DNA of 64,000 nucleotides from Ichthyophis bannanicus (taxonomy: Eukaryota > Chordata > Amphibia > Gymnophiona > Ichthyophiidae), in contig CM066033.1 of assembly GCA_033557465.1 (NCBI GenBank), forward strand, positions 14,075,080 through 14,139,079, read 5' to 3'. Both the position numbers and the translations under genes were made by a program. Every line of letters begins with the position of its first letter. Positions within the stretch are counted from its first letter, which is position 1. Shown one piece after another: positions 51,703 to 61,811 of the stretch. Under the pieces are notes generated by a model that saw nothing but the letters and a program-made list of their open reading frames with translations, searched no databases and was not told where the DNA came from.

Positions 51703-52762
51703 CAAGCTAGTCAGTTAGACACTGATAATGCTACCTTAAGAGGGTTGTCAAAACTTCCCTCTGTTCCAGCTGATAATGGATCTTCTAAAAAAACTTTATT
51801 CCTCTAGGGGGAAAAAGTTTTATCCATCTTCTTCCCCTCAGACAGATGTTTCCCAACAAGGTCAACATCCAACCAGGCTAAGACAACAGAAATCTCAATA
51901 GGTTCAGAAAACCCAGTAATTACAGGGTTTCTGATTTTTTTCTGTCAGTATGAGGTTTCAGAACCTGTAGATATGCCTTTTTATCAAAAGAGCCGTCTGG
52001 TTTAACTCTCATCTATGCTGAGACAACAATGAGTTGCCTCTAGGTATGACTCTCTTATTTAAGAGAACTTTACTTTGACAGCTCCAAGAGCTCTTGAGAT
52101 ATTTCAGGCCTACAGGTAATAAGTTTCTACTTCCCTATATATAAAAAAAAAAGGGGGAAGAACAACCACGAAACTTAACAAGGTGAGTGATAACTTTCAC
52201 CTTTTTTGACAGTTACCTGTAACACCTTGACTGCAGAGGACCCATCTATAAGAACTTACTAAATTGTAAGTTTTTCAACTCTGTATTACTTTTTCCTTTT
52301 AGTTGGGACATCAAGTCTCCAACTTGAATATTATTCAAGTGGAGAGCTTCTTCTGAAGTTGTAGGAATTCCTACTCCAGTAAATCTTGTCAATACAGAGT
52401 TTTTTCTTTTTGGGGTCTTTCTGCACTGGGGGTTTTTGCAGGACGCAATTCAGCATTCCGAAAGCCCCTAGCAGATTGTCCTCTATGCATTTGAGCAGAG
52501 TCAGCTCAAAAGGCGTCTAAACCCTCCATAATACAAATATGACTAACCCACCAAGTGGCTTAGATGAGCTTCTTTGAACAGATAGCTCACATGGGTTTCT
52601 GCCTTTTCGACACTGCTTGTGTTTTAGAGCTGACCTCTCAAATACTCCTTTATGACACCTCATCAGACAGGAATTTACTATCATCATTCCTACTTATGTC
52701 TATTGGTCCTTTTCTTAATCTCCATGGGACCTATTTTTTCTGCTGTCTTTATAACAGATGGC
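51703..52762 (+). pseudogene. DIRS A gag end and decayed RT
   Basis: Gag of DIRS A resumes here (QLDTDNATLRGLSKLPSVPA-like text, then KKFYPSSSPQTDVSQQGQ). The RT palm region that follows (about 51950-52700) is decayed beyond clear motifs. The segment ends at an RNase H motif, TDGSKTG, which is split by the palindromic insertion and continues at 55131. Confidence 0.55.
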
Positions 52763-52777
52763 TCCAAAACAGGTTTT
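52763..52777 (+). repeat. Target-site duplication of the palindromic element, left
   Basis: TCCAAAACAGGTTTT, identical to 55116-55130. Confidence 0.9.
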
Positions 52778-52831
52778 AAGGAGCAAGAGACGAGGCGTAA
52801 AGGATGATACAAACGTAGTTTATTGAACCAG

Positions 52832-52871
52832 ACCCCAACGCGTTTCGGCGTAACCGCCTTCTTCAGGGGGT
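52832..52871 (-). ncRNA. Hammerhead ribozyme-like motif, left tip
   Basis: On the minus strand: stem I ACCCC (52871-52867), box CTGAAGA (52866-52860), an extra A, stem II GGCG/CGCC with a GTTA loop, box GAAA, CGCG able to form a tiny or intermolecular stem III, TT at the cleavage position, and GGGGT closing stem I (52836-52832). Type I topology. The extra A after CTGAAGA departs from the CUGANGA-stem II consensus, so self-cleavage is uncertain. Confidence 0.55.
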
Positions 52872-53733
52872 ATGCAGCTAAAAACATAAATAAAGTATAA
52901 AACAATCATATATAAATACATATAACTAAAATGTTAAACAAAAAGCCCCAAGGGAAATAAAAACACAAAAATATATACTGCTGATAGATAATCATATAAA
53001 ATCAAATCGCTTATACAAAGAAGAAGAAGCGTAGGCACAGGAACAAAAGAGAACACATAGGTGGAAATATCTTGAAAATCAAATAACATCAAATAACATG
53101 ATAACCACACAAAAATGTAAATGTATGAAAGAAAAATGTGGTATAGTGAGACACATACATTAGGGAAAAAAAGAAGAAAGAAGAGGCATCAGCTTACATA
53201 AACTCACATAAAGGTGTACTCACGCCAAAAATTGTTACACACTGACCAACAAATGAAAGCGAAACTCGCAAATGTATGGTAATGTGAACTGTTTAGGCAA
53301 TAATGCTTGCGTCCATGAAAAGCTAAAAGGAAAGAAAGTAAAAAACAATGTATCATTTAAATACAACAAGCACCGTGTGAAATTGAAACCAGGGAGAATG
53401 ATGTATATATAATATATGCACATATTACTAGTGAGGCAGTGCTCCATAGAAACCGGTAAAGTTATTCTAACACCGAAGGCGACGGACATCTATTGCAAAT
53501 CCAATCATGGATGTGGTACAGAATAACAGAAACAGTATGCTGACGTCCGTGAAAGGCTGAACGGGAAGGAAAGTTAAAAACAATGTGATCATTTAAATAC
53601 AAACAACCATGTGAGAATAGAAAAAGGGGAGAAAAATGTGGTACATACACAAATTACCCGTGAGGAAGTGCTATATAGTAACGGATGAAGTTATTCAAAA
53701 CACGAAAATCGACGGATATCTATTACAATCCAA

Positions 53734-54112
53734 AAACAAGTATAGGTAAGGTATAGACTAACATGTGAGGACAAAAACAATATTTTCGTGTTTTGAATAA
53801 CTCCATCCGTTATTACATAGCACTGCCTCACGGGTAATTTGTGTAGGCATTATATGTACATTATTCTCCCCCTTTTTACACAACATGTGTTTTGTTAGTT
53901 CTTCCCTCGTAACGATGTTTACATTTACAATAGGTTGTATTGCTTTGTTTGTATTCATTTCGTTTCACTTTTGTTTTCATTTTCTAGCCCGATTTTATTG
54001 TTTAGTATTGTTATATTGTGATACACATTAAAAAGTTTTTTGAGGCACATCGGTTTATTTAATAATTTTTCAATACTCATCCGGCTCCGCCTCTTTTAAC
54101 CTCGCTGTGAAT
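53734..54112. repeat. Centre of the palindrome with an extra repeat unit
   Basis: It is not part of the inverted arms, yet 53777-53850 is a further plus-oriented copy of the arm unit (TTTTCGTGTTTTGAATAACT). The rest is AT-rich and unassigned. Confidence 0.6.
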
Positions 54113-54126
54113 TTTGGATTGTAATA

Positions 54127-54590
54127 GATGTCCGTCGATTTTCGTGTTTTGAATAACTTCATCCGTTACTATATAGCACTTCCTCACGAGTAATTTGTGT
54201 ATGTACCACATTTTTCTCCCCTTTTTCTATTCTCACATGGTTGTTTGTATTTAAATGATCACATTGTTTTTAACGTTCCTTCCCGTTCAGCTTTCACGGA
54301 CGTCAGCATACTGTTTCTGTTATTCTATACCACATCCATGATTGTATTTGCAATAGATGTCCGTCGCCTTCAGTGTTAGAATAACTTTACCGGTTTCTAT
54401 GGAGCACTGCCTCACTAGTAATATGTGCATATATTATATATACATCATTCTCCCTGGTTTCAATTTCACACGGTGCTTGTTGTATTTAAATGATACATTG
54501 CTTTTTACTTTCTTTCCTTTTAGCTTTTCATGGACGCAAGCATTATTGCCTAAACAGTTCACATTACCATACATTTGCGAGTTTCGCTTT
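54127..54590 (+). repeat. Diverged 229-bp tandem repeat in the arm
   Basis: GATGTCCGTCG starts at 54127 and again at 54356; about two units of 229 bp follow each other with moderate divergence. The left arm contains the inverted counterpart (about 53260-53720). Confidence 0.65.
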
Positions 54591-54975
54591 CATTTGTTGG
54601 TCAGTGTGTAACAATTTTTGGCGTGAGTACACCTTTATGTGAGTTTATGTAAGCTGATGCCTCTTCTTTCTTCTTTTTTCCCCTAATGTATGTGTCTCAC
54701 TATACCACATTTTTCTTTCATACATTTACATTTTTGTGTGGTTATCATGTTATTTGATGTTATTTGATTTTCAAGATATTTCCACCTATGTGTTCTCTTT
54801 TGTTCCTGTGCCTACGCTTCTTCTTCTTTGTATAAGCGATTTGATTTTATATGATTATCTATCAGCAGTATATATGTTTTGTGTTTTTATTTCCCTTGGG
54901 GCTTTTTGTTTAACATTTTAGTTATATTTATTTATATATGATTGTTTTATACTTTATTTATGTTTTTAGCTGCAT

Positions 54976-55015
54976 ACCCCCTGAAGAAGGCAGTTACGCC
55001 GAAACGCGTTGGGGT
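54976..55015 (+). ncRNA. Hammerhead ribozyme-like motif, right tip
   Basis: Stem I ACCCC (54976-54980), CTGAAGA (54981-54987), an extra A, stem II GGC/GCC, GAAA (55001-55004), CGCG, TT, GGGGT (55011-55015). Mirror copy of 52832-52871 with one difference in stem II (AGTTAC loop instead of GGTTAC). It is followed by TTCAATAAA (55020-55028). Confidence 0.55.
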
Positions 55016-55115
55016 CTGGTTCAATAAACTACGTTTGTATCATCCTTTACGCCTCGTCTCTTGCTCCTTTGTGCTCCCGCTGTACCTGCAAGAGCGCTGC
55101 TCTTCGTTGTGTTGG

Positions 55116-55130
55116 TCCAAAACAGGTTTT
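55116..55130 (+). repeat. Target-site duplication of the palindromic element, right
   Basis: TCCAAAACAGGTTTT, identical to 52763-52777. Confidence 0.9.
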
Positions 55131-56820
55131 GAAATCCTCTGTTTAATTGATCATTGCAGGGGAAAAAAGCCTATTACTATTTTTGCCATTTTCACTTCTG
55201 TCCCAACAGAATTGATTGGGTTGCAGACTGGCTACTCAATAGCCAGGTCTCACCTAAGCAACCTATAACATGCTCTCTGCAACTGTGCAATGAAGCTCTG
55301 CAGCTATGGGCCTTTGTCAGAGAGCATCGTGGTCTACCCCTGGTAGCGAACTTCCAGGCAGTCAGACAACCTTTGACTGGTAGGCTCTGCTCAGTCATGT
55401 CCCACATGGCTGTTTGTTCCCATTTACCATCTTCCTTAAACATTTGTCTTTAAGGAAAAGGAGCCAGAGCCTAGACGACTTCAAGTTAAGGAATAGCACC
55501 ACTCCCTAGATTCCATATCCTCAAGGGAACTTCCACTACAGGGATGCATTCCCAATCATTTCAGTTGATCCTTATCTACTGAAAATGTTTTTCTCAATAT
55601 CTCTTGAAGTCTACGAGAAACAAAGAACGCATGATACTCATACTGCTCTCAGAGAGAGTCAGATAAGGGATTCCCTTCCATTGCGTTATTTCGTCCAGCT
55701 TCTATCCTGAAGTGATTAAAGGATCCAGATCCTTTATCTTAGGATTAAGGATCTCCTCTGCACTCCTTCAGGTAGGTTTCAGGGCCTAGTTATCTGAGGA
55801 CTAGTCTTTTAAGACCTAGACCTCTTGTCAAGGGTACGAAGCACCTTACTGGTTTCCACGTAACCTTGCATAAGTCTCTTATACCTTGACTAATAAGTGA
55901 TTCTCCCTAACTATTTGCAAGAGGTTCTTGACCCTTCATGTTGTTAGATGAGTCTCCTTATACAATCTGACCCTGAAATATTGCTACTGTCCATATCAAT
56001 GCTGTCAGCATACCACAAGGTCATAAATGGACATTCAAATTATCTGGTAAGGTTAGGAAATTCTTTCTTTACCATAACCTTTTTTACTATCGGAATCAGG
56101 TTACCTTATATCTGAAGCTCTCCAAGTAGAGTTGTTAGCCTACGTGCTATCACTTAGGCAACGTACATTACTGATCTTCAGAAATTGGGGGCTAAGTCGC
56201 CCAACATGGTCTCCTTGTCTGGATAATGGGGTTCTAGGAACCCATCTCCTTTTGCTGTAAGGGTTTTGGACCTTTTCATCCAGACTAGTCAGATTTGTCT
56301 TTTCTTTCCCAAGGCACCACCCTGCTCTAGGGACAGAAATATCTTAGACTTTAGCTTATAGAGAAGTTTATCTTCTCTCATGGGTCCCAACTTCTTATAA
56401 ACTCCCCAGTTTCCCTGGGGTTACTTCTAGACAATGATATTTTCTTATCTTTGTCTATATTGCAAATTTCTATTCCCTTTACTCCTCACGGTAAGGGAAT
56501 TCCATATGAGGACAATGTGATGGTTCTTTACAACAGACCCATATCCACTTTCCCCATATGTATAGATTTTTTGCAATCCTTGGATAACATCCCTTTTCAA
56601 GAATTGGGACTTTCTATCCTTACTAACGGTTAGCTCTACACAAGGACACTTTTCTGCATTCCTTGTTTAGTTCAGCTGTTCCACAGCACATCACATTTAC
56701 TCTGTTAGCTCAACTCCTGCCCTCCATCCCTTGGATGCCTGAGGTCCTCGGGAGGAAGCATGTCCCATCCATTACTTTTGCTACATGCTGTGCCGATCCC
56801 AGGCATCTCAGCTTGGGAGT
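55131..56820 (+). pseudogene. DIRS A RNase H and recombinase, decayed
   Basis: LCNEALQLWAFVREHRGLPL (55278-55340) matches the end of DIRS RNase H (LCREAQKLCSWAVSHGILLK in copy B). Beyond it only scattered short matches to the recombinase region remain, near 55990-56400. Stops in all frames. Confidence 0.5.
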
Positions 56821-56919
56821 CCCCATATGTGAAGACTCATTCCTGCTTGTTCCTGGAGATAGCACAGTTACTTACCTGTAACAGGTGATCTCTGGGAACA
56901 GCAGGAATAAGTCTTCACA
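56821..56919. repeat. DIRS A internal complementary region
   Basis: CTCATTCCTGCTTGTTCCTG (complement of the left end) followed by TAGCACAGTTACTTACCTGT and onward (complement of the right end). Confidence 0.8.
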
Positions 56920-56994
56920 ACCCACCCACCTCCCCTAGGAGTTGCGCTCTCTCTCTCTCTTTCTAATTTGTTTACTTCCCTCCTTCAGTCTCAG

Positions 56995-57155
56995 CTACAA
57001 ACACAACTGATGTGAGGGAAGTATTTGGGCGGGCTTTCTTTTGAGACGCTGGGGAGCGTTCCTGTGCAGGCTCCGTCGGTACCGACGTACCCATATGTGA
57101 AGACTTATTCCTGCTGTTCCCAGAGATCACCTGTTACAGGTAAGTAACTGTGCTT
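56995..57155 (-). repeat. DIRS A right terminal repeat
   Basis: Inverted copy of 45030-45200 with outer edge ACCTGTTACAGGTAAGTAAC. It carries a consensus splice donor, CAG/GTAAGT (57137-57145), in the same orientation as the zinc-finger gene. Confidence 0.85.
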
Positions 57156-57213
57156 TATCTGTGTCCCTCTATACCGTAAAATTAGTGATCTTACTTTCAC
57201 TTATATTCAATAG

Positions 57214-59186
57214 GTAATGGATCCAGACATAGCAGTGAGAGAATGGAAATGTTTAATGGTCAAAAGAGGAAGAACTGGAAACAGAGGGACCCCTCCAGAA
57301 CAGATCCTTCAGCTGACTGTGAAGAAGGTATCGGTAGAGGAACATTGCCAAGAGGGAAAGAAAAAGCTCAAAAAAGAGAGAGACCCAGCACATACACTGA
57401 AAAAGAGGATAATTCCAATCAGTGTCCAAATTTTCAACAAAGTAAGAGACTTAATGAAGAAGTGAAACCATTTCAATGTACAGCATGTGAAGAAAGATGC
57501 ACTAACAAGCCAAACCTGACAGCAGAAAAACTGTTTCATAGTCAAGTCAAGCCATTCCAGGGTACAGAAAGTAAAAAATGTTTTACACACAGGTCACAAC
57601 TTAAAATTTATCAGAAATTTCTCAAAACACAGAAGCCATTTGAATTCTTGCAGCGTGATAAAAATTACAATCAAAAGGTTAACTTAATAACTCTTGAAAG
57701 AAACCACACTAGAGACAAACTCTTTAAATGTTCTCAATGTGGAAAATGTTTTAAATCAAAATCACATCAAAGAAGCCATGAAATAATGGATAGTAGACTG
57801 AAACCATTTAAATGTTCTGAATGTGATAAAAGCTTAAAAAAAAAAAGTAATCTACAACGTCATGAGAGAATACACACTGGAGAGAAACCATTTAAATGTT
57901 CTGAATGTGAGAAAAGCTTCACTAATAAAAGTGGTCTACAAAGTCATGAGAGAATACACACTGGAGAGAAACCATTTAAATGTTCTGAATGTGATAAAAG
58001 CTTCACGCAAAAAAGTAATCTACGAATTCATGAGAGAATACACACTGGAGAGAAACCATTTAAATGTTCTGAATGTGATAAAAGCTTCAAACAAAAAAGT
58101 AATCTACAAATTCATGAGAGAATACACACTGGAGAGAAACCATTTAAATGTTCTGAATGTGATAAAAGCTTCAAACAAAAAAGTAAGCTACAAATTCATG
58201 AGAGAATACACACTGGAGAGAAACTATTTAAATGTTCTGAATGTGAGAAAAGCTTCAAAGAAAATAGTGATCTACAACGTCATGAGAGAATACACACTGG
58301 AGAGAAACCATTTAAATGTTCTGAATGTGAGAAAAGCTTCAGAGACAATAGTGATCTACAACGTCATGAGAGAATACACACTGGAGAGAAACCATTTAAA
58401 TGTTCTGAATGTGAGAAAAGCTTCATTCAAAAAAGTAGTCTACGAATTCATGAGAGAATACACACTGGAGAGAAGCCATTTAAATGTTCTGAATGTGAGA
58501 AAAGCTTCAAAGAAAATAGTGATCTACGATGCCATGAGAGAATACACACTGGAGAGAAACCATTTAAATGTTCTGAATGTAAGAAAAGCTTCACACAAAA
58601 ATGTAATCTACAAATTCATGAGAGAATACACACTGGAGAGAAATCATTTAAATGTTCTGAATGTGAGAAAAGCTTCAAAGAAAATAGTGATCTACAACAT
58701 CATGAGAGAATACACACTGGAGAGAAACCATTTAAATGTTCTGAATGTGAGAAAAGCTTCACGCAAAAACGTAGTCTACAAATTCATGAGAGAATACACA
58801 CTGGAGAGAAACCATTTCAATGTTCACAATGTCATAAGAGGTTTACAAGTAAAGCTAGCCTAGAAATTCACAAAATTATTCACACTGGAGAGAAGCCATT
58901 TAAATGTTCTGAATGTGAGAAAAGCTTCACGCAAAAAGGTAGTCTACAAATTCATGAGAGAATACACACTGGAGAGAAACCATTTCAATGTTCACAATGT
59001 CATAAGAGGTTTACAAGTAAAGCTAGCCTAGAAATTCACAAAATTATTCACACTGGAGAGAAGCCATTTAAATGTTCTGAATGTGAGAAAAGCTTCACGC
59101 AAAAAGGTAGTCTACAAATTCATGAGAGAATACACACTGGAGAAAACCCATTTAAATTTTCTGAATGTGATAAAGGCTTCAATTGA
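57214..59186 (+). CDS. C2H2 zinc-finger protein, terminal exon
   Basis: A pyrimidine-rich intron end and AATAG (acceptor 57212-57213) precede an open frame of 657 codons that starts in phase 1 (GT, then [16 protein letters not shown]). Counting from the Met at 57243, residues 1-74 are a charged linker. Residues 75-186 are four degenerate finger units that have lost Cys or His residues. Residues 187-634 (57801-59144) are 16 canonical C-x2-C-x12-H-x3-H fingers of 28 residues with TGEKPF linkers. A 17th unit is cut by TGA at 59184. Helix positions -1, 3 and 6 are often Q, N/S, I or E, D, R. Such proteins bind DNA in the nucleus, usually as regulators. No effector domain lies in this exon. The last four fingers are a perfect two-finger duplication. 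Confidence 0.9.
58812..59147 (+). repeat. Perfect 168-bp tandem duplication in the finger array
   Basis: Fingers 13+14 (about 58812-58979) and 15+16 (about 58980-59147) are identical at the DNA level as far as I can read, with helix regions [10 protein letters not shown] and [10 protein letters not shown] in each pair. This points to recent unequal exchange. Confidence 0.85.
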
Positions 59187-59640
59187 AAAAGGAATCTACA
59201 AATTCATGAAACAATGCACACTAGAGAAAAACCATTTCAATGTTCACAATGTGATCGAGGTTTGCTACTAAAGCTAGCCTAAGAATTCACACTGGAAAGA
59301 AGCAATTTAAATGTTCTCAATGTGTTAAAAGCTTTACTTGTAAAAGTCGCCTAAAACGTCATGAAAGAGTAAACTCTGGAGAGAAATGATTTAAGTGTTC
59401 TGAATGTGATAAATGTTTCATAGCAAAATTTGATCAGAGAATACATGAACAAATTCATCATGGACTGAAACCATTTAAATGTCCTACTTTGATAAAAGCT
59501 TCAATTAAAAAATTAGTCTGCAAATGCATGAGAGAATAGACACTGGCGTGTAACAATTTAAATGTTCTGACTGTGATAAAAGCTTAAAGCGAAAAGGTGA
59601 TCTAAAAATGCATGAAAGAATACATACTAGAAAAAAATTA
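59187..59640 (+). pseudogene. Degenerate zinc-finger continuation
   Basis: Directly after the TGA the same frame continues KRNLQIHETMHTREKPFQC, then frames change while finger remnants go on: [24 protein letters not shown] near 59310-59360, and a His-Cys pattern near 59560-59620. About five units are recognisable. This suggests the array was once longer and the stop at 59184 is secondary. Confidence 0.7.
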
Positions 59641-59762
59641 GCCATGCTGGTTACATCTTACAAACTCTAGAAGGAAGCTTTTTTGGCACAATGCAAGTAC
59701 TAGGCTGAGCATTAGCAGTAAATTTGAGAAACTGAAATCATACTCCACACCCTGGCTTAGAA

Positions 59763-60183
59763 GTGAGGTTCATGACTGTTATAGTATGCGCAGAACTAGC
59801 CCATTTGGAGAAACCGCCCCGAGAAAAAACATTTAAATGTTCAGAATGTGATAAGAGGTTTGCTAACAAAGCTAGCCTAAGAATTCATGAAAGAATACAT
59901 ACTGGAGAGAAGGCATCTAAATGTTCTCAATGTATTAAAAACTTTACTTATAAAACTGGCCTAAAAATTCATGAAAGAGTACAATCTGGAGAGAAATGAG
60001 TTGAGATCTGAATGTAATAAACATTTTATATCAAAATCAGATCAAAGAAAGCATGAAATAATTCATAGTGGACTGGAACAATTTAAATATTCTGAATGTG
60101 ATAAAAGCTTCAATCAAAAAAGTAATCTGCACATGCATGAAAGAATACACACTGGAGATCACACTCCACATACCTTGGCTTAG
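59763..60183 (+). pseudogene. Second degenerate zinc-finger block
   Basis: [20 protein letters not shown] and KASKCSQCIKNFTYKTGLKI are two full fingers (59820-59995). A stop and frame change follow, then FISKSDQRKHEIIHSGLEQF and YSECDKSFNQKSNLHMHERI (60025-60150). It is preceded and followed by copies of a roughly 60-bp non-finger sequence (CACACTCCACA ... GGCTTAGAAGTGAGG, at about 59742 and 60162), so the block is itself a duplication product. Confidence 0.7.
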
Positions 60184-60699
60184 AAGTGAGGTTTATGACT
60201 GTCATGGTATTTGCAAAACTAATAATTAACAACGCAAGTAATCTATGAATATTCTTCCCAAAATGATTTGTTTCTAATTATTCTTTCACTCTAATGATGA
60301 CACCAAATGCAATTTGAAAAAAACTCAAACAAATTGAAAAACCTTATATAAAAGAAGGGGAAAGGACCTCAGTTTTGTGCCTTAAATCAAAATTAGGATC
60401 CTTTGTTTGGTTCTAGGTCACTCATCCTCATAAGTCATAAACACCCCTTCACTACAACTTATTTGATTTGATTTGGTTGCAAGCCTATAATCATCATTGC
60501 ATCAAACAATTTGAAAACTTATCTTCACAGCTGAAGCTAGTAGTGGTACACTCGATGTGGCTGCGTAGCGCAAGGAAGGAGCTTCAGGAGGGTAACCAAA
60601 AGACTAAAAAAAAAAAAGATATGGAAAAGCTATCATCCTTTCTTAATACTAACAAATGTATGTATAAAAAGACTTTTGAAAATCAACATGTTTAAGAAT
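60184..60699. other. Downstream spacer of the zinc-finger gene
   Basis: AT-rich; possible 3' UTR or intergenic. No gene recognised. Confidence 0.4.
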
Positions 60700-60780
60700 A
60701 AAAAGAATAGGATCATAAACCGCGCTGATGTCGAATAGTGCGGTATATAAGAAATTGTAATAAATAAATAATAAATAAAT
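60700..60780 (+). repeat. SINE/L2-type 3' tail
   Basis: AAACCGCGCTGATGTCGAAT ... GCGGTATATAAGAA followed by AATAAATAAATAATAAATAAA, like the tails of the SINEs and L2 copies elsewhere in the window. Confidence 0.6.
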
Positions 60781-60905
60781 CATATGCTACTTAAAAACTG
60801 CTATATAGGCTGCTTATGTTAAAAAGTCTCTCTTCAGTGGTAACTAGTATTGAATAACAAATCATTATGGGAAATAATTTTTCACAGATATCACTTGTTA
60901 AAGCC

Positions 60906-61020
60906 TTTTTAATATGCACAAAACTAATTCATTTAGAGAAACTGTTCGACGAGAAACCAGTTACATGTTCTGAATGTGATAAAAAGATTGCTAACAAAGC
61001 TAGCTAGACTGAGAATTAAT
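60906..61020 (+). pseudogene. Third zinc-finger remnant
   Basis: TATGCACAAAACTAATTCAT ... TGTTCTGAATGTGATAAAAA ... GCTAACAAAGCTAGC repeats the start of the block at 59790-59885 (about one finger) in degenerate form. Confidence 0.6.
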
Positions 61021-61302
61021 GACTCATTGATTAACTCAAAATGGCTCCAACTCGATCTTCCATCAAATACAAATGAAAATCATTCAACCAAACTCGGTTA
61101 TGTCACTGGGTCTCAGACTCTAATGGTACTGCTTCCTGACTCACGTCCACAAAAGCTCTGTACCGGATTGCATCAATGACCCAAAGAGTGCTCACAACGA
61201 GTAGGTCGGTCTGATCCACACTTAAATGTACTTTAAATATATACTCTCGTGAACTTCTGTGCTCTAAATCCGACTCCTCGTTGTGACTCAAAATGCTTTC
61301 AT

Positions 61303-61364
61303 GATCCCGACGCTCGCCACAGGTACCATCTCTGCGTTTCACACTTTTGGTTCCTCAGGGGATC
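61303..61364 (-). ncRNA. Hammerhead ribozyme-like motif in Penelope 3' end
   Basis: On the minus strand: stem I GATCCC (61364-61359), CTGAGGA (61358-61352), a weak stem II (ACC/GT-type, partly mispaired), GAAA, stem III CGC...GCG, cleavage triplet GTC, and GGGATC (61308-61303) closing stem I. Core boxes and stem I match a type I hammerhead. The weak stem II lowers confidence in activity. Penelope-like elements are known to carry hammerheads in their terminal repeats. Confidence 0.6.
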
Positions 61365-61811
61365 TATGCACTCATAACCTCGCTGTATAGAAAACAAGCA
61401 AACAAATACACATATTATACTAACAGCCACCTACTCCTAATCACTCCATACCTCATACCACAATTAACAAACAAACTCATACCGTCTATGCTGCAAACGC
61501 TCTAATTCACGCTAACCGCCATTCCAAACTTCTTGTGAATTTCAATCCTGGGCGGAAGAGACGCCGCGCATGCGGAATCAAAACCACAAACCTCTTTATG
61601 GAACCACCGCCTACGACGTCATGCCAGGGACTCCCCTTACTCTCCTCCAATCACAAGAAACACCATAAAGGACCAACCCACTCTCTGAAACTCATTATTG
61701 TGGCTCATAAAATGCCCTCCCATGCGTACAAATGGCTCATAACTAAAGCATTCTCACACTTTAAAACCTACTAACAAAGGTGGAACCCATATGCCATATA
61801 AACCAACAGAC

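Larger units (their letters stand above)
52778..55115. mobile_element. Palindromic Penelope-type non-coding element with hammerhead-like ends
   Basis: A 2338-bp insertion with a perfect 15-bp target-site duplication. It consists of two inverted arms, 52778-53733 and about 54113-55061, nearly identical over 0.95 kb, around a 380-bp centre. A further 54 bp are present only at the right end. No protein is encoded. Each outer end has CCCCTGAAGAAGG ... GAAACGCGTTGGGG followed by AATAAA-type sequence, oriented outward, the type of 3' end I know from Penelope-like elements. The single duplication flanking the whole palindrome indicates it inserted as one unit in DIRS A. Confidence 0.85.
45030..57155 (+). 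mobile_element. Older plus-strand DIRS element (A), host of two later insertions
   Basis: The left terminal repeat (45030-45200) and right terminal repeat (56995-57155) are inverted. The internal complementary region (56821-56919) fuses both outer ends. Gag (45406-47090, resuming 51703-51900) is split by DIRS B. A decayed pol follows, split in the RNase H region by the palindromic element at 52778-55115. Recombinase traces lie in 55990-56400. Removing the nested elements leaves about 5.2 kb. The right end is 58 bp upstream of the terminal zinc-finger exon. Confidence 0.8.

Noticed and set aside
57862..58863. 333 open codons in a second frame across the zinc-finger array (repeats of [16 protein letters not shown])
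   Set aside because: The 84-bp period repeats the same codons in every frame, so once one unit lacks a stop all do. It is a shadow of the finger frame.
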